Part shown: in pieces, positions 1 to 13,000 of the stretch
Position numbering within the stretch: the stretch's first letter is position 1
Layout of the letters: the number at the start of each line of letters is the position of its first letter
Made by a program: the position numbers and the translations under genes
Assembly: GCA_035048815.1 (NCBI GenBank)
Contig: JAUCBN010000014.1
Location: 21,311,501 to 21,375,500, forward strand
Direction of reading: 5' to 3'
Source: Abelmoschus esculentus
Lineage: Eukaryota > Streptophyta > Magnoliopsida > Malvales > Malvaceae
DNA length: 64,000 nt
Notes under the pieces: model-generated
What the model was told of the DNA's origin: nothing
The model's database searches: none
What the model saw: the letters and a program-made list of their open reading frames with translations, nothing else

Positions 1-1687
1 TTCCTGGAAGGCCCCAGGCTCCTAATCATTCTTCTTCAGGGGCTTTTGCAACAAATGAAACTGCCGAAGCAGCACCATATGATCCGTTAATTGGAAGGAA
101 AGTTTGGACCAGGTGGCCTGAAGATAACCATTTCTATGAGGCTGTTATAACAGACTATAACCGAGTTGAGGTATACTTCATTGTTAATAATACTTTAAGC
201 TGATAATTAATTGAGCTCTTTGTAATCATGTCTCAATATTTATAGGGGCGGCATGCTTTGGTTTATGATATCAATACGGCAGATGAAACTTGGGAATGGG
301 TCAATCTCAAAGAGGTAGAATACTAAAATTGTCGTATCTTTACGCCATTTCATATGGTACATTGTTGCTTTTACGAACTGATTTACCTTCAGTTAGTATG
401 TTACATACCTTTTTAAACAAATAAACTCTTAAGGTTGTTGCATATGTTTCTTGGTAATCTTTATGCCATTTATCAGATATTGCAGAATTTATGTGCTTGT
501 CCATCCTTGCCTCTTGAACCCATATTTTCCTGACACTTGGCTTATATCTCATAGTTATAGTGTATTGTCTAGCATAGCCAATGATCATGGTAATAACTGT
601 CTTAGGCTTGTATGTATAATGTTAGATATCTCCCGAAGACATTAGATGGGAAGGTGAAGATCCTGGAATAACCCGTAGAGGTGGTCGCACAGGACCACAA
701 GGGGGCAAGAAGTCCACGGCTCGTGGTGGCGAGGTTGCTGGAGCAGGAAGAGGTAGGGGGAGTTTAAAGGGTGCCAAAAAGGAATTTCCTTCTAAGCAAA
801 ACGGCCTTGGAAAAAAGGTTTTGAGTGATATTGAGATACTTCATACAGATACTCTAATTATGGAGGTATGATTGCTATTGGAAGACCATCTATAGATTCA
901 ATTGTCTCATATGGTGTGTACCTTTTTTTTTTCTTCTTAATTCTGTAAATTTTCAACAGGTGGAAAAAGTTTTTGGTGCAAGCCATCCTGATCCCGTAGA
1001 GATTGAGAAAGCAAAGAAAGTGCTGAGAGTAAGTGTCATTAATTTTGGTATTGTTCTGCATAAGCTGTTGCAGCAATCATGATGGATATTTTTCATTGTA
1101 GGAGCACGAACAAGCCCTAGTTGATGCAATTTCAAGACTTGAAGCTGCATCTGACAATGAAAGTGGTAATAGCTAAGTACATATAATTATGATATGATAA
1201 TAGTAAAAATAAAGATGCATCATCATCTGTTGTATAATATGTTGTAGCTTTTGGATGCTCAATTTTCCTGTGCATAAAGGTGTACAAAGTTCCAATTAAT
1301 TATTATTTTCTCCTCATTACTATTCTTATAATGATGAATGCAATTATACAAATATCATACAGGGGTGTGTACATCATGCAGTTCATAGCTTCTGTCTCAT
1401 TGTTCAACTTATCAATTTGTTTATGTTCCTGCAACTTCAAAAGCAGGAAAAAAAGTGATCGACATATTTAAAGCCATGTGGCTTAAAACACTGAAGAGAT
1501 TTTATAACCATATTTGTGAAGAAAGAACGGCATTTGTTATTTTTATTTATTTGTTTGGCTTAAAGCAGATGGAGAGCACCGATTCTCCCAAGGGCAATCC
1601 ATGGATCAAGAAAGAGCATGGAGAAACCGGCAGTATGATGAGATTGGAGAAGGTAGGATGATCGAAGGGTCTGATGGCATTAAATGA
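1..1687 (+). CDS. EML: EMSY-LIKE (EML) Tudor/Agenet-type histone reader, 3' part
   Basis: Six spliced exons can be read: 1-170, 246-314, 626-865, 960-1028, 1102-1165 and 1569-1687, all with GT..AG introns and continuous phase, ending at TGA 1685-1687. The 5' end lies outside the window; reading starts at base 3. The protein has the plant EMSY-like Agenet/Tudor fold (LIGRKVWTRWPED, then GRHALVYDINTADETWEWV and ISPEDIRWEGEDPG), a basic Gly/Arg/Lys-rich linker, and a C-terminal helical stretch (VEKVFGASHPDPVEIEKAKK) that looks like a coiled coil. The family is known to bind methylated histone H3 tails in the nucleus and to act in immunity and seed development; the N-terminal ENT domain expected in the family must lie upstream. 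The family assignment is firm, but the paralogue number cannot be fixed from this part. Confidence 0.88.
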
Positions 1688-2407
1688 CCGACCAATGAGT
1701 GATAGTCATCAAAGCAAGATAGGGGGGCTAATGACATACAATTTTAGCCATAGCTTCTGTATATCCAGTAGCAACAGCAGTAGTAGCAACATAGTCCCTT
1801 TTGCGTGCTTGTATCTTGTTTGAATCCTTTTGACCTTCTGCCAGATAAGGTAATCAACTTATCTCTTTAGTTATGTGGCTCATCGGATTTAGTTTTATTG
1901 TAACTTTAATTTAAACTCTTAAGGTAGTAAAGTGCCTGTATCCTGAATCTTTTAGATGCTAGTTCACACACGATTGACCATTTAGAATTTTATAAGTATG
2001 CATTTTTTTTTCGGCCAAGTAGGATCCCTGAGACCATTTGTCCTACTTCCTGCAAATTACAGGTGTATGTAAAAGTTAGCATAAGCTGTTTCATGCTCCT
2101 AAATCTTTCCTGTGTTCCCGTGACAGAGTTCACTTTGGGTTATTTGGATTCTCTATTTTTTTCCTAATAAAAATCAAATCGGATTCACTTTTTAGAACAT
2201 CCCGGTGATACATGCGGACCACGTGATGAATTCATCCATTCACGATTCTTTCTGTGAGGAGGATAATTGAGCGTAGAGTACAAAATATGTCGAATACATA
2301 GAACACAGTGATGAGGCAAATCGATTCATTAATGAAAATTGTTCACTCATTTGGCCGCACACTTATGTGATAAAAATCAGTCATGCTTGAAAGTCGGTCG
2401 AAAAACT
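1688..2407. other. 3' UTR and intergenic DNA after EML
   Basis: No reading frame of note. The first few hundred bases are probably the EML 3' UTR; an AATAAA-like hexamer occurs near 2166. The rest shows no recognisable gene or repeat. Confidence 0.5.
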
Positions 2408-2686
2408 CTAAACAAAAGAGGCAGAGCATTCATTTCTCATGGTGAAATAGGCTTGCTGATCGAAATATCCTAGACCAGTACGGTGCACACTCAGAATTGA
2501 GTTTGTCATGTGCCACCTGGCAGCTACTCCTAATGCTTGTCGACACTCGCCAGGAATGTTGAGGTCTTTAAATATGGGACTGTCATCTCCAACACCCATT
2601 GCATTCAGACCATTATCAACATATATGACGGCACCGGTGATGGCTGAAGCCAAAGGTGATGCCAAGAAGGCAGCAGTTTTCATGTC
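2408..2686 (-). pseudogene. 3' fragment of enoyl-[ACP] reductase (MOD1/ENR-like)
   Basis: On the minus strand the frame reads AAFLASPLASAITGAVIYVD, NGLNAMGVG and DSPIFKDLNIP, which matches the C-terminal end of plant plastid NADH enoyl-acyl carrier protein reductase (fatty-acid synthase II) as I know it. Everything upstream is missing: transit peptide, NAD-binding Gly motif and the Tyr/Lys active site. No splice acceptor with upstream exons follows on the minus strand; the sequence turns into AT-rich repeats at about 2690. After KDLNIP the frame runs on for about 45 codons where the family normally stops within a few residues, so the native stop is lost. It is best read as a dead gene fragment left by duplication or transposon capture. 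It lies between EML and the callose synthase gene, antisense to both. Confidence 0.75.
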
Positions 2687-2932
2687 GTTATTATTTATTT
2701 CGTTAGAGATTATTATTATTATTATTGTTGTTGAATTATTACGATCATTTTTTAATTTTTAAACTTATTTTTAAAATTTTAAACTGAATTTAAATTGATT
2801 CAGTTTAATTTATTAAGATCTTGAGTGAAATATAAATTTAAATCAAAATTATTTTAAAATATTTTTAATCGAATTTTAATTAACCGATTTTTTATAACTT
2901 AAGGGTAGATCACACTCGTTATCTTACCGAGA
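2687..2932. other. AT-rich spacer between reductase fragment and MITE
   Basis: Very AT-rich, with a short TTA/ATT microsatellite-like run near 2710-2735. No gene seen. Confidence 0.5.
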
Positions 2933-3086
2933 AAAAAATTATATCATGGGTTAGTCCCACCACGTGTTTATGAGACCAACTACTAAAATCTACCCACCTC
3001 ATTAATTTTGACATAAAAATTAATGAGGTGAATAATTTTTAGTGGTTGGTCCTAACGTGGTGGGACTGACCCAATATAATTTCTCT
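2933..3086. mobile_element. Foldback MITE (Mutator-like) with 9-bp target duplication
   Basis: A 154-bp element whose two halves are near-complete inverted repeats of about 70 bp each: the left arm contains GTCCCACCACGT and ACCTCATTAATTTT, and the right arm holds their reverse complements. It is flanked by perfect 9-bp direct repeats TTACCGAGA (2924-2932 and 3087-3095). Long terminal inverted repeats with 9-bp target duplications are typical of Mutator-superfamily non-autonomous elements; no transposase is encoded. It sits about 0.9 kb upstream of the callose synthase start codon. Confidence 0.8.
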
Positions 3087-3095
3087 TTACCGAGA

Positions 3096-4001
3096 CATCC
3101 CCTAAAGCCCAAGTCATCGGTTATCACGTGACAGAGTTTTCTTCACCGCGTCATTCATACAATTCAAAGGCGTGTGCAACCGGCTGTTTCCGGTAAAACG
3201 GGTTCGACTTTTTCCTTTTGCCAATTAACTTCACTTCGTTGAACTCTTCTCTTGTACTGTTTAAAAATCTCCGAATTAAAACCACCGGAGCTTGAGCTTC
3301 CTTGCTATTTCAGTGTCTCCTTTTTATTATCTTTATTTCGCATTTTAAAACCTTTTTATTTTCTCATTCAAAATCCTATCGAGTTCACAGATTGAAATCG
3401 CGTTCCAACTCGTCTCTAGGGTTTTGCTCACACTTATCTGGTACGCCATTTCATTTTTCGATTATCATTCGCAGCTAACCTCAGATGTAAATTTGTAGTG
3501 ATCTGCTTGTTTCTCTGGAAATCGAAGAAAACAGATCGATAGAAAGTAGAAAACAATTTTGGATCTTGAGCTATTTTCTTTACATATTGAATTAACTGTG
3601 TTTATTTCTTAAAGTTTTGAATTGTCTCTTAAAAAGCTGCTGAACGGATGTGACATAGTAGGGTTTGATATTTTGGGCATAAAATTGATACGTCGAGTGC
3701 TATAATTAGTTACCTTCCTTTTTATCCATATTTAATTGTTCCTATTTCCTAAAAATCTTATATAGCAATCTTACCTGTTCGGGGTACAAGGTTTCACAGC
3801 TAGGTGACCAACGTTCTTTATGTTGATGCTGTTTTATTTATTGTGTGATTGGCACGTGACATCTCTCTGTTGAGATAGCTCTTTACTTGATGTGCATTGG
3901 TTGATATTTACTTTTATATATAATCCGTCATGAGCAGAATTCTGATGTTTGAATTTTTATCATATGCTTTTGTAGAGTTTGTGTGACTTATCTATACCAA
4001 A
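3096..4001 (+). promoter_or_regulatory. Promoter/leader region of callose synthase, with probable 5' UTR intron
   Basis: A good donor (CTG|GTACGC at 3440/3441) and a good acceptor (TTTTGTAG ending at 3975) would remove a 535-nt leader intron and place the ATG at 4002 some 26 nt into the second exon. The CT-rich stretch at 3240-3420 before the donor resembles a plant 5' UTR. The intron is inferred from splice consensus only. Confidence 0.5.
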
Positions 4002-7000
4002 ATGTCTCGAGCGGAAGAGCTATGGGAGCGGTTAGTACGGGCGGCATTAAGAAGGGAAAGATTTGGGATGGGTACAATAGGTCAGCCTGCTGGAGGAATT
4101 GCTGGATACGTTCCTTCGTCTCTTGCAAACAATAGAGATATAGATACAATTCTGAGAGTTGCAGATGAAATTCAGGATGAAGAACCTAACATATCGAGAA
4201 TTTGTATGTTTACTTCCTTTGGTTTATATGAATCTTTTGTTATTTTATCATCTGATATCATTTCTGCCAATTTTTATTGCTTATTTATGTTCCTAATTGC
4301 AAATCATAGGTATTGGTGCTGACATGTCTATATATATTTTTTTTAATGATATGTAAAAGGTCCAAAGTTTATGTCCCAAGAATACTGCATATTTATAAAA
4401 TGCACATGAGACACTTTTATTAGTGGTATTATTTTCAAGCAGCATGGCTAATGAAGTCACATGTCATACACCAAGTATAAGCTTTTGAGATGGGAAGACA
4501 CAATCCTCACTTTTAGTGGGAGTTTTTAGTACCCTTGGATTTTTCTCTTTTTTGTTACAATTTTTTTGGGGTGAATGAACAATGACCTTAGAGGGTTTCA
4601 AGGTCTGGGTGGAAGATTAAGGATTGGTTAATGGTAGCACATCTAATATAACTTGAACCCTTGCAGAATGCTATATTTCTTACAGTTAATTGATGCTTTA
4701 ATGGTTTTAGTTATAAATGATGATATGCTTTGGCACAATTTAATAGGTACTAGGTAGTCTGTACTTTTGAGTTTGAGTCCCACGGGTGTAGCTTACATTT
4801 TGAGCATAAAAAATGAAGGACACTTGGACAATGCTGATATAAAACAACCGAAACTGTTTTTCTCACATTTACGGGTACACCGTACATTTTGAGCATATGC
4901 AGTATTCTTTCCTGTTAATATGATGAGCAAGTTCTCTATTTCAGTTATGTGGCTGATGAGAATTATTTATGCTGCATATGAATTTGTTTAACAGTGAAAC
5001 TATCATTTTGCTTTAGGGAAATATCATTGGTCTTTACTTCACTAAAAGCTTTTTAATGTTTTTGACTGGCTAAATTTTATTGTTTTTCGCAGTATGTGAA
5101 CATGCTTATTCACTTGCTCAAAATCTAGATCCTAATAGTGAAGGCAGAGGCGTTTTACAATTCAAGACTGGTCTAATGTCTGTGATCAAGGTACATTTCA
5201 AGTGTATCAAAAATGCTAGTAGCTTCCTCTTCTCAATAGTTCAGAAAGCAAGAATGAGCAAAACTAGTTTCTCCCGTATCCATTTTTTTGTGTGCATTTA
5301 GACTAGAATGTGCTTGTTGGTTGTTACACTTGTTCCATTGGTTGCAGTTAGCATTTGGATTCCATTATGCAAGTTTAGGCTCACAACACATTCTTCAAAT
5401 AGGGTTAGCTAAAAGGTCCTTGAATAATTAAAGTGATTATTTTATGATGTGTTTAATTTTAAAATCGGCATCTAAACTAAAACCAATTGGCAACACGTGG
5501 AGAGGTCCTTGTTATATTTATGTTCCCTAGTTACCCCGAATTTAACGGATGTGGAATCTACTTTATCTTCACTCCAATGCCCAGCCTTACATGTAGGGAC
5601 AACATTCCTATTTTTTGGTATGAACTTTATATGCATGCATTACAAGCCTCACATGTGGTATCAACTTCGCATAAATAGAAGCATTGCTTAGCTTTGATGC
5701 CATGTTAAATTTAAAATTGGTATCCAACCTGAAACCAATTATTAATAGGTGGAAAGGCTTTTTATTAAAATTTATTTGCTTCGATGAATCCAATTTAATT
5801 GTTGTGAGATATACTTTATTTCCACTTAAATATGATGAAATATTACAATTCTTGCATGTGTATGGATCGTGGTGTCTATGTGGTTTGTATGTTGGGGTAT
5901 CTTGGAGAAAGCTAGGTTGGAAATGTGGCTGGTTTGTTGTTATATGGATATGAAATGCATTTTTTATAAAGATACTTTATGTAGAAATTGTTATCCTCAA
6001 TGTTTCTGTGTAATGTAACTTGCAATTCCTAACGCATTCTTCAAATTTTCAGCAAAAGCTAGCCAAAAGAGAGGTTGGGGCCATAGATAGGAGCCAAGAT
6101 ATTGCTCGCTTGCAAGAGTTCTATAAGCTATATAGAGAGAAGAACAATGTTGACAAGCTCCGGGAAGAAGAAAGGATGTTGAGGGAGTCGGGTGTTTTTA
6201 GTGGCAACCTTGGGGAGTATGTATCTTAAATTGAAACCATGCCGTTTTAACTACGACTTTTCATTTGTTTTTGTTTGTTGTTAGTCTTGAAATGAATATA
6301 TTGGGCAACAAGGTCTATTTTGACTGTGTTAGAGTCTTGAATCATACATTTTATAGTTGGCTTGGTTCCATGTTTAATTCTTTTTGTCACATGCATCATT
6401 TTGTAAGTGAAATGAATTAGGTTCACCCCATCTAGAAGTGTAGATCATTTTCATCAGCTTCTTTATTTAAAGAATACGAAGTGAATTTGATGTCTATTAT
6501 AGGTTCACCACATCTAGAAGTGTTAGAATAGCGACGATCTAATCGTTGGTTTCAAAGTTATGCGTTTATTTGACCTTTATGTATTATTGTTGGTTTAACC
6601 TTTTAACTCTCTTAATTTCATAATGTATTTGTCATGAAATAACTCTTTTTCTTAGGATGGGTTTTATATATTTTTTAAAATAACTTTCTTAAATGGATAG
6701 GGTTAGTCTATGTAACTTTCTTGTTGACTTTGCAGATTCATCTCCTTTGTTTTTATTCTTTATTTTTAAGTTGTTTATTCTCATGATTTCTTAATCTAGG
6801 TTGGAGCGGAAGACAGTGAAGAGGAAGAAGGTTTATGCAACACTAAGAGTTTTAGGGATGGTCTTGGAGCAGTTGACAGAAGAAATCCCTGAAGAGGTTT
6901 GTGGTACAGTCATAGTTATTGATTGGAAATATTTTTAAATTATTATTTCTTTCTTGTGTTTATTTACTCAGCAAGTCTCCTGCAGCATCAATTGCAAGAG

Positions 7001-10000
7001 ATTTACATTTAACCCTTTCCATCCCATTTTTAATGCCTATTCGACAGCTTATGCAGAGAGTAATGCAGACTTAGCTTGTGAGCGCTCCCGTAGATGTTCA
7101 TATTTATTAGGAAGTTGATAGATCTTGAGTTTGATTTTTGTTCTTCTTGTGAGTTACATTTTATGAAATGAGTGGAGGTTGTGGTAGAGATGTAATTAGT
7201 TGTATGAAGGCCTTTGTTTAATGTTCACCGTGGGTTGTAATATCTGAATCCAATTTGGTACCTCCAAGCATCCGATGTCTTGTGTTGATAGCACGCACTA
7301 TTTATCATCAAACTCATAATTGGTAGTTTATCTCTAGACTATTGTGTTAATACAATTTGCATTTAACTTGCATTGGCTTCAGTTTTATTTTTTCCCCTTG
7401 TATGTACTTCCATTTTATGAATGCCGTCTCTTCTATTTGTTGAAGATTGTGTCATGGTGTTCCGTAGTACATTGTTCAGCAGCGATATAATCTTATTCTA
7501 GCTCCTGCTCATGTAGCTGCAATTTCTTTTGAGCAGTTGAAACGGGTCATTGATTCAGATGCAGCCATGACAGAGGACCTGATTGCATATAACATTATGC
7601 CATTCCCACTGGATGCTCCTACCATAACAAATGCTATTGTGACATTTCCCGAGGTTAGATATTTTTGCCCTTTTTAGACCTCATACTAGATTTGTAGTTT
7701 TTGTAATTCTATTAAACTACAAAATTATATGGGCAGGTACGGGCAGCCGTGTCAGCGTTAAAGCACTTTAGGGGCTTGCCAAAACTTCCTAGCAATTTTT
7801 CTATTCCTGATACAAGGAGTCCCGATCTTATGGATTTTCTGCATTATGTTTTTGGGTTTCAGGTTTGTACTTCTATGATGAAATGGATTATATTGTGTTT
7901 CCTTTTTGTTGTTTTTAACAATTTGTCGACTTGGTCCATGGTTTATATTGTGCTTTATTCTGTGTGTTAACCATCATTTACACGTGAAAAGTAAAATGAT
8001 CTGTTACGCCACCATGTTCAACTAAAATATAACTTATTGGTCCTTGGTTATCTTGTTTGTTTCTGTTTTTATATGTTGTGATATTGTTTCTAATTTCTTT
8101 CACATGACACACCCTCGTGTTATTGTTCTTTAAACATATCATGGATTAAAAGTGTCTTTTCGGTGTTAACTTTTCATGTTTGATGTATTTATCATTTGTT
8201 GTTAAATATCTAATTCATATACTTTTTCATTTTCAGAAAGACAATGTTTCTAACCAACGTGAACATATAGTGCTCCTGCTCGCTAATGAACAATCTAGAC
8301 TTGGTATTCTTGAAGAACCTGAGCCGGTAAGTTATGATTTTGATATGATCTTTGTTTTATTGTCGGCCTTTTGATGATTGTTGAATGCTTCATGATTGGA
8401 ACTTAAGAGGTCCTAGATTTTGCAATGTTGGGACTTGGGAGAGGTAGTAGCACCAACTTTCAAATCTGTTATTTGAGCCATTCAGCTCCAAAAATCCCTT
8501 GTATTCATCACCCTGCTTCTAATAACCTCGTTGCTCTAGAAGGGAGTTTCATCTCTTGTGATGATTTTTATTGGGTATTTTTGGTTGATTTTGCACGTTG
8601 CATGTGTTCAATGAGCTGGGCCATGCTCTTAATTTTAGTTGTGTTTTGGTCTTTTCTTGTCTTGCAAGTTTTTACAGTTCAAAGTTCAAAGTTCAAACTA
8701 AAGTATAACTCTCCTTAGTTGATCAAAATAGATATAAGATAATTCGCCATTCCCCCTATTAACTTTAATTCTCAATTTTGCAAAGGTTCAATTCTAAATT
8801 GGAGAAATAGCATTTTGTAGATCTATACTGACAAATAATGTCTTTTGTGATGACTCCTAATCTTGCAACTTCAGGCCTTTGGGCTATTAAATTGAGCTAC
8901 AATGATTAATTTTTAAATTTTTTAACGATACTGAATAAGAAGATGGTTATTCTTCTGTCAAAAATGACCCAGTCTCAGGATCAATGGGATCACTATCCTC
9001 TTGGTCATGATCCTGCTATTTGGATAAGGTTGTTTCTTTTATGATATATGTCAAAAGTGAATTTTTCTTGTTTTGACTGTTTAAGGTCCGAGACACGCTG
9101 CTGTTAAATGATGTCTATTTGTTTTTGGATTGAATATTTTAGTTTATATTTCTCATTTGCCTATTGGGGCAGGATATACAGCCTTGATTTTTTTTATTGA
9201 TGGACTTGGCTGCTAAATTATATTTGTATGCTTCCATTGGATCCAGCAACTACTCATACTTTTGTTTAAGGGCAGGTATATAAGGCATGCAATTATTTCC
9301 ATTTAGATCATTTGATCAAGATTTTACCTTGATTTTCCTCAGAAACTGGATGAAGCTGCAGTGCAAAAGGTATTTATGAAGTCTCTTGATAACTACATCA
9401 AATGGTGCAATTACTTGTGCATTCAACCTGTTTGGAGCAAGTGAGTCTTTCCATCTTCTTTTAGTTTACCTTTTTTTTTTGTTTTTGTTATTCATTAATG
9501 GGCAGTGATGATTACGAGTTATGGACTGTTAATTCCTGTGCAGTCTGGATGCTGTTAGCAAGGAGAAGAAAATACTCTTTGTTTCTCTGTACTTTCTAAT
9601 TTGGGGTGAAGCTGCCAACGTTAGATACCTTCCAGAATGCTTGTGCTACATATTTCATCATGTAAGTGAACCCTAAACTGATGTATATGATATAGGTAGA
9701 TATGTTCATAACGTGGCTTTGTTGTTTGTATCTATGTGGGTATATTAATATAATTTTATTGCTTCTGGGCTTTTCTTTGTTTCCTTTTTCTCTAGTATAA
9801 TTTGACTTAATGTTCTGATGCTTTTATATTGCTTTGAATACACATTCTGTTCATATCAAATATATTTCTAGCATTTGATTGAATTTTTAATGTGAAGTGC
9901 TGTTTTTAAGCTTGTACTTATATCTGAATTTTAATGTTGGTTCAAAGATGGCGAGGGAAATGGATGAAATTCTAAGGCAGCAGATTGCTCAACCAGCCAA

Positions 10001-13000
10001 TAGCTGTTCTAAAGATGGTGTAGTATCATTCCTTGATCAAGTTATCACTCCACTTTATGAGATTGTTGCCGCGGTATGTCACAATCTCCCAGCAGCAACT
10101 TCTTACCTACTTCATTTATATTGTGAATTCTGTTACCGTTTTGCCCAAGTTTCTTAGTTGAGATGTAGAAGTTGTTTCAGAGGAGCAGGTTATACGTATT
10201 AGCTTTAAGTTTGAATTTCAGTAGAGAGGTACCGTCCATATTTACTTCTTTTCTGTTTTTTCTAGAAGACAAATTATGTATTACCTCCACTATGTTTTGT
10301 CGAATATCAATGGCCCTTGTGTCCCATGTTTACTCCCATTGAAAATTGTTTCCTCATGAAGTCCATGGCTCCATACTACCTTTTTCTTCTACTTTTTTGT
10401 TTGACATATGTATTTAAATTTGGACTACAGGAAGCTAGAAATAATGAGAATGGCCGAGCACCACATTCTGCATGGAGAAATTATGATGATTTTAATGAAT
10501 ACTTTTGGTAAGATCTTGGCAACAGTGAAACACTTTGTGGAGTTCTATTTCTTCATCTTGTTATACATGACTTTGACAATGTCTTAGCTTCCTAAATTTT
10601 CAATGGCTTTAAGTTCTTTGTAATGTTAGAATAATTTGATAAACTAGTTGCAATATAACAAGGGCATCTCCAACTATAGTTAAATGTTTTTAGGTTGCGC
10701 ATGGTCATCTTATATATGTGTTATATATATTAAAACACTGTTAAAGGTCACTCATGTTCTTTGATGGTTGACCATCCAACTCTTTTCCAGGTCACTTCAT
10801 TGTTTTGAACTTAGCTGGCCTTGGCGCAAAACTTCATTTTTCCAGAAGCCAACACCAAGGTCAAAGGTTGGCATCTATCTAATCACTGTCAATTAGAGTG
10901 TATTAAGGTTGAGTTATATGAGTTATATGTATGCTCTTACTTTTATGTTGCTCCTATTTTTAATTTTACTTATAGTACCCATGTCCAATGCCAATGTTGG
11001 ATGCATATTAGGACACGAGTGTGGTGGTATGACCCTTCAAGAACCTTCCAAATGAAAAAAATCTTATACTTGATTGAAATTAGTTATTAACCTTACGTTT
11101 TCAACGAGTGTTTTTCCTTAAGCATTTTCAAGTGATCGAAATTTACATATTTTCTTCAGACAATTGTCTGCTTTTACTATTGTGAAGTGAACTGTTCATT
11201 TTAGCTTCAAAATACATTTTGATATTTATCAAATCATGAATTGAACTGTTCATCTAGTATTTCAATGAACATTAAATAGACCTGAACATCGCAATAAGTA
11301 TTATGGCTCTTTCATATTTATCACTTTGTTTCTTGTAATTTCTTCTCTTGCGTCAGTATCCCTGTGTTGTATCTTGACTGTTTATTTATATTGCAAATGG
11401 CTTTTATGTTCTTTTTAATCCTTTTCCTTTTCAGAATCCACTTAAATTGGGAGGAGGTCAACGTCGAGGAAAAACTTCATTTGTTGAGCATCGGACATTT
11501 TTTCATCTTTACCATAGTTTTCATCGGTTGTGGATATTTCTCGTTATGATGTTTCAGGTTTGAAATTCTAAATGGTGGCTTATTTTCATGTACATTTATC
11601 TTTTATATTTTTTCATTCATCCATTATTTCTTTCATCTTTGATTTGGTACATAAAGCTTCTGAGAGCACATGCTAATAAAACGCTACTTTTTTCTCTTCC
11701 ATTTCCTGCCCCATATTGTTAATATATGTGTGTATAATCTACATTATTCTCTGCTATTCTGATCTTATTTTTTTTTATAAAACTCAATAATATCTCTCTC
11801 CATCTATATTTGTCTTTCCCTTCCCCCCCCCCCCCCCTCTTTGAGTTTGCGATCTCCTTAAGTCCTTATTCAGGAGTCAAAATTTGGAACCTTAAATAGA
11901 CGTCTTTCTCTGATGGGTACGAGAACAGTTTTTTTTGTTTTTTTGCTCTGATGTAGCTCGGAGTATCCCTCCTGAACAATTGAATTTTAGAAATGATGAG
12001 GTAGTGAAATTCTGAGAGGAAAGAGAAATTAGCACCTGCAGTTTCTCAGCTCATTTAGTTTATCCTATTAGGTGCTGGTTTAGGCCATCTACCAGCCACT
12101 TCCTTTCCTAATGTCCAATAGTTTTTCATTTATTTCTATGGTTCTGTTAAACTGCCCCCATGTCAATATCTATGTTCCACCATCTGTGCATCAAGACTAG
12201 AAACTACCTGATCCTTGTTTCTTGTTTTTGCATCTTTTATTTCAGTTGCATTGATCTTTGAATCTTTCTGTGTGTGCTCTATTGTGATGGAATATAGTTC
12301 TAGAATTCTCTCATCTTTGAGTAGAGTTTTTGTCTTTCAAATGAAAGGTATTAAATTATTCATAGTTATCATTGTTATATCTTAATTAGTTTTACAGACT
12401 GGTTACTTCTCTTTTTTAGGGTCTCACAATCATTGCATTCAATGATGGAGGTCTTAATGCGAAGACTTTACGGGAAGTTCTTAGTCTTGGTCCGACTTTT
12501 GTAGTGATGAAGTTTATTGAAAGTAGGTTTCACTTATTGGTTATTCAAATAGATGGTTTTGGTGCTGCTAACGGTGATGAGTTCATTTTGTACTCACTGC
12601 TAAAATATTTCACTTAGAAGTTCTTGTTTCATGATACAGGTGTCTTGGATGTCCTCATGATGTATGGTGCATATTCGACGACACGACGCCTAGCTGTTTC
12701 CAGAATTTTTCTTCGATTTGTTTGGTTTAGCTGTGCATCAGTTGTTGTATCTTTCCTTTATGTGTATGCTCTTAGTCTATTTGCTGAATAATTCTCTTTT
12801 GATCAGTTCATGTTTCAGCTTGTCCATATATATTTGTTTATATACAATGTTAATTTTCCTTTAACATATATCCATTACTAATGCAGGAGAGCTTTGCGGG
12901 AAGAGAACAATCCAAATTCAAATCCTGTTATGTTCAGATTGTATTTGATTGTTATAGGCATCTATGGTGGTATCCATTTTTTCATAAGTTTTCTTATGCG

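Noticed and set aside
7483..7536. Possible missing or extra exon before LKRVIDSDAAM in callose synthase
   Set aside because: Joining 6896 to 7537 gives the expected EIPEE-LKRVID text in phase, so no further exon is needed.
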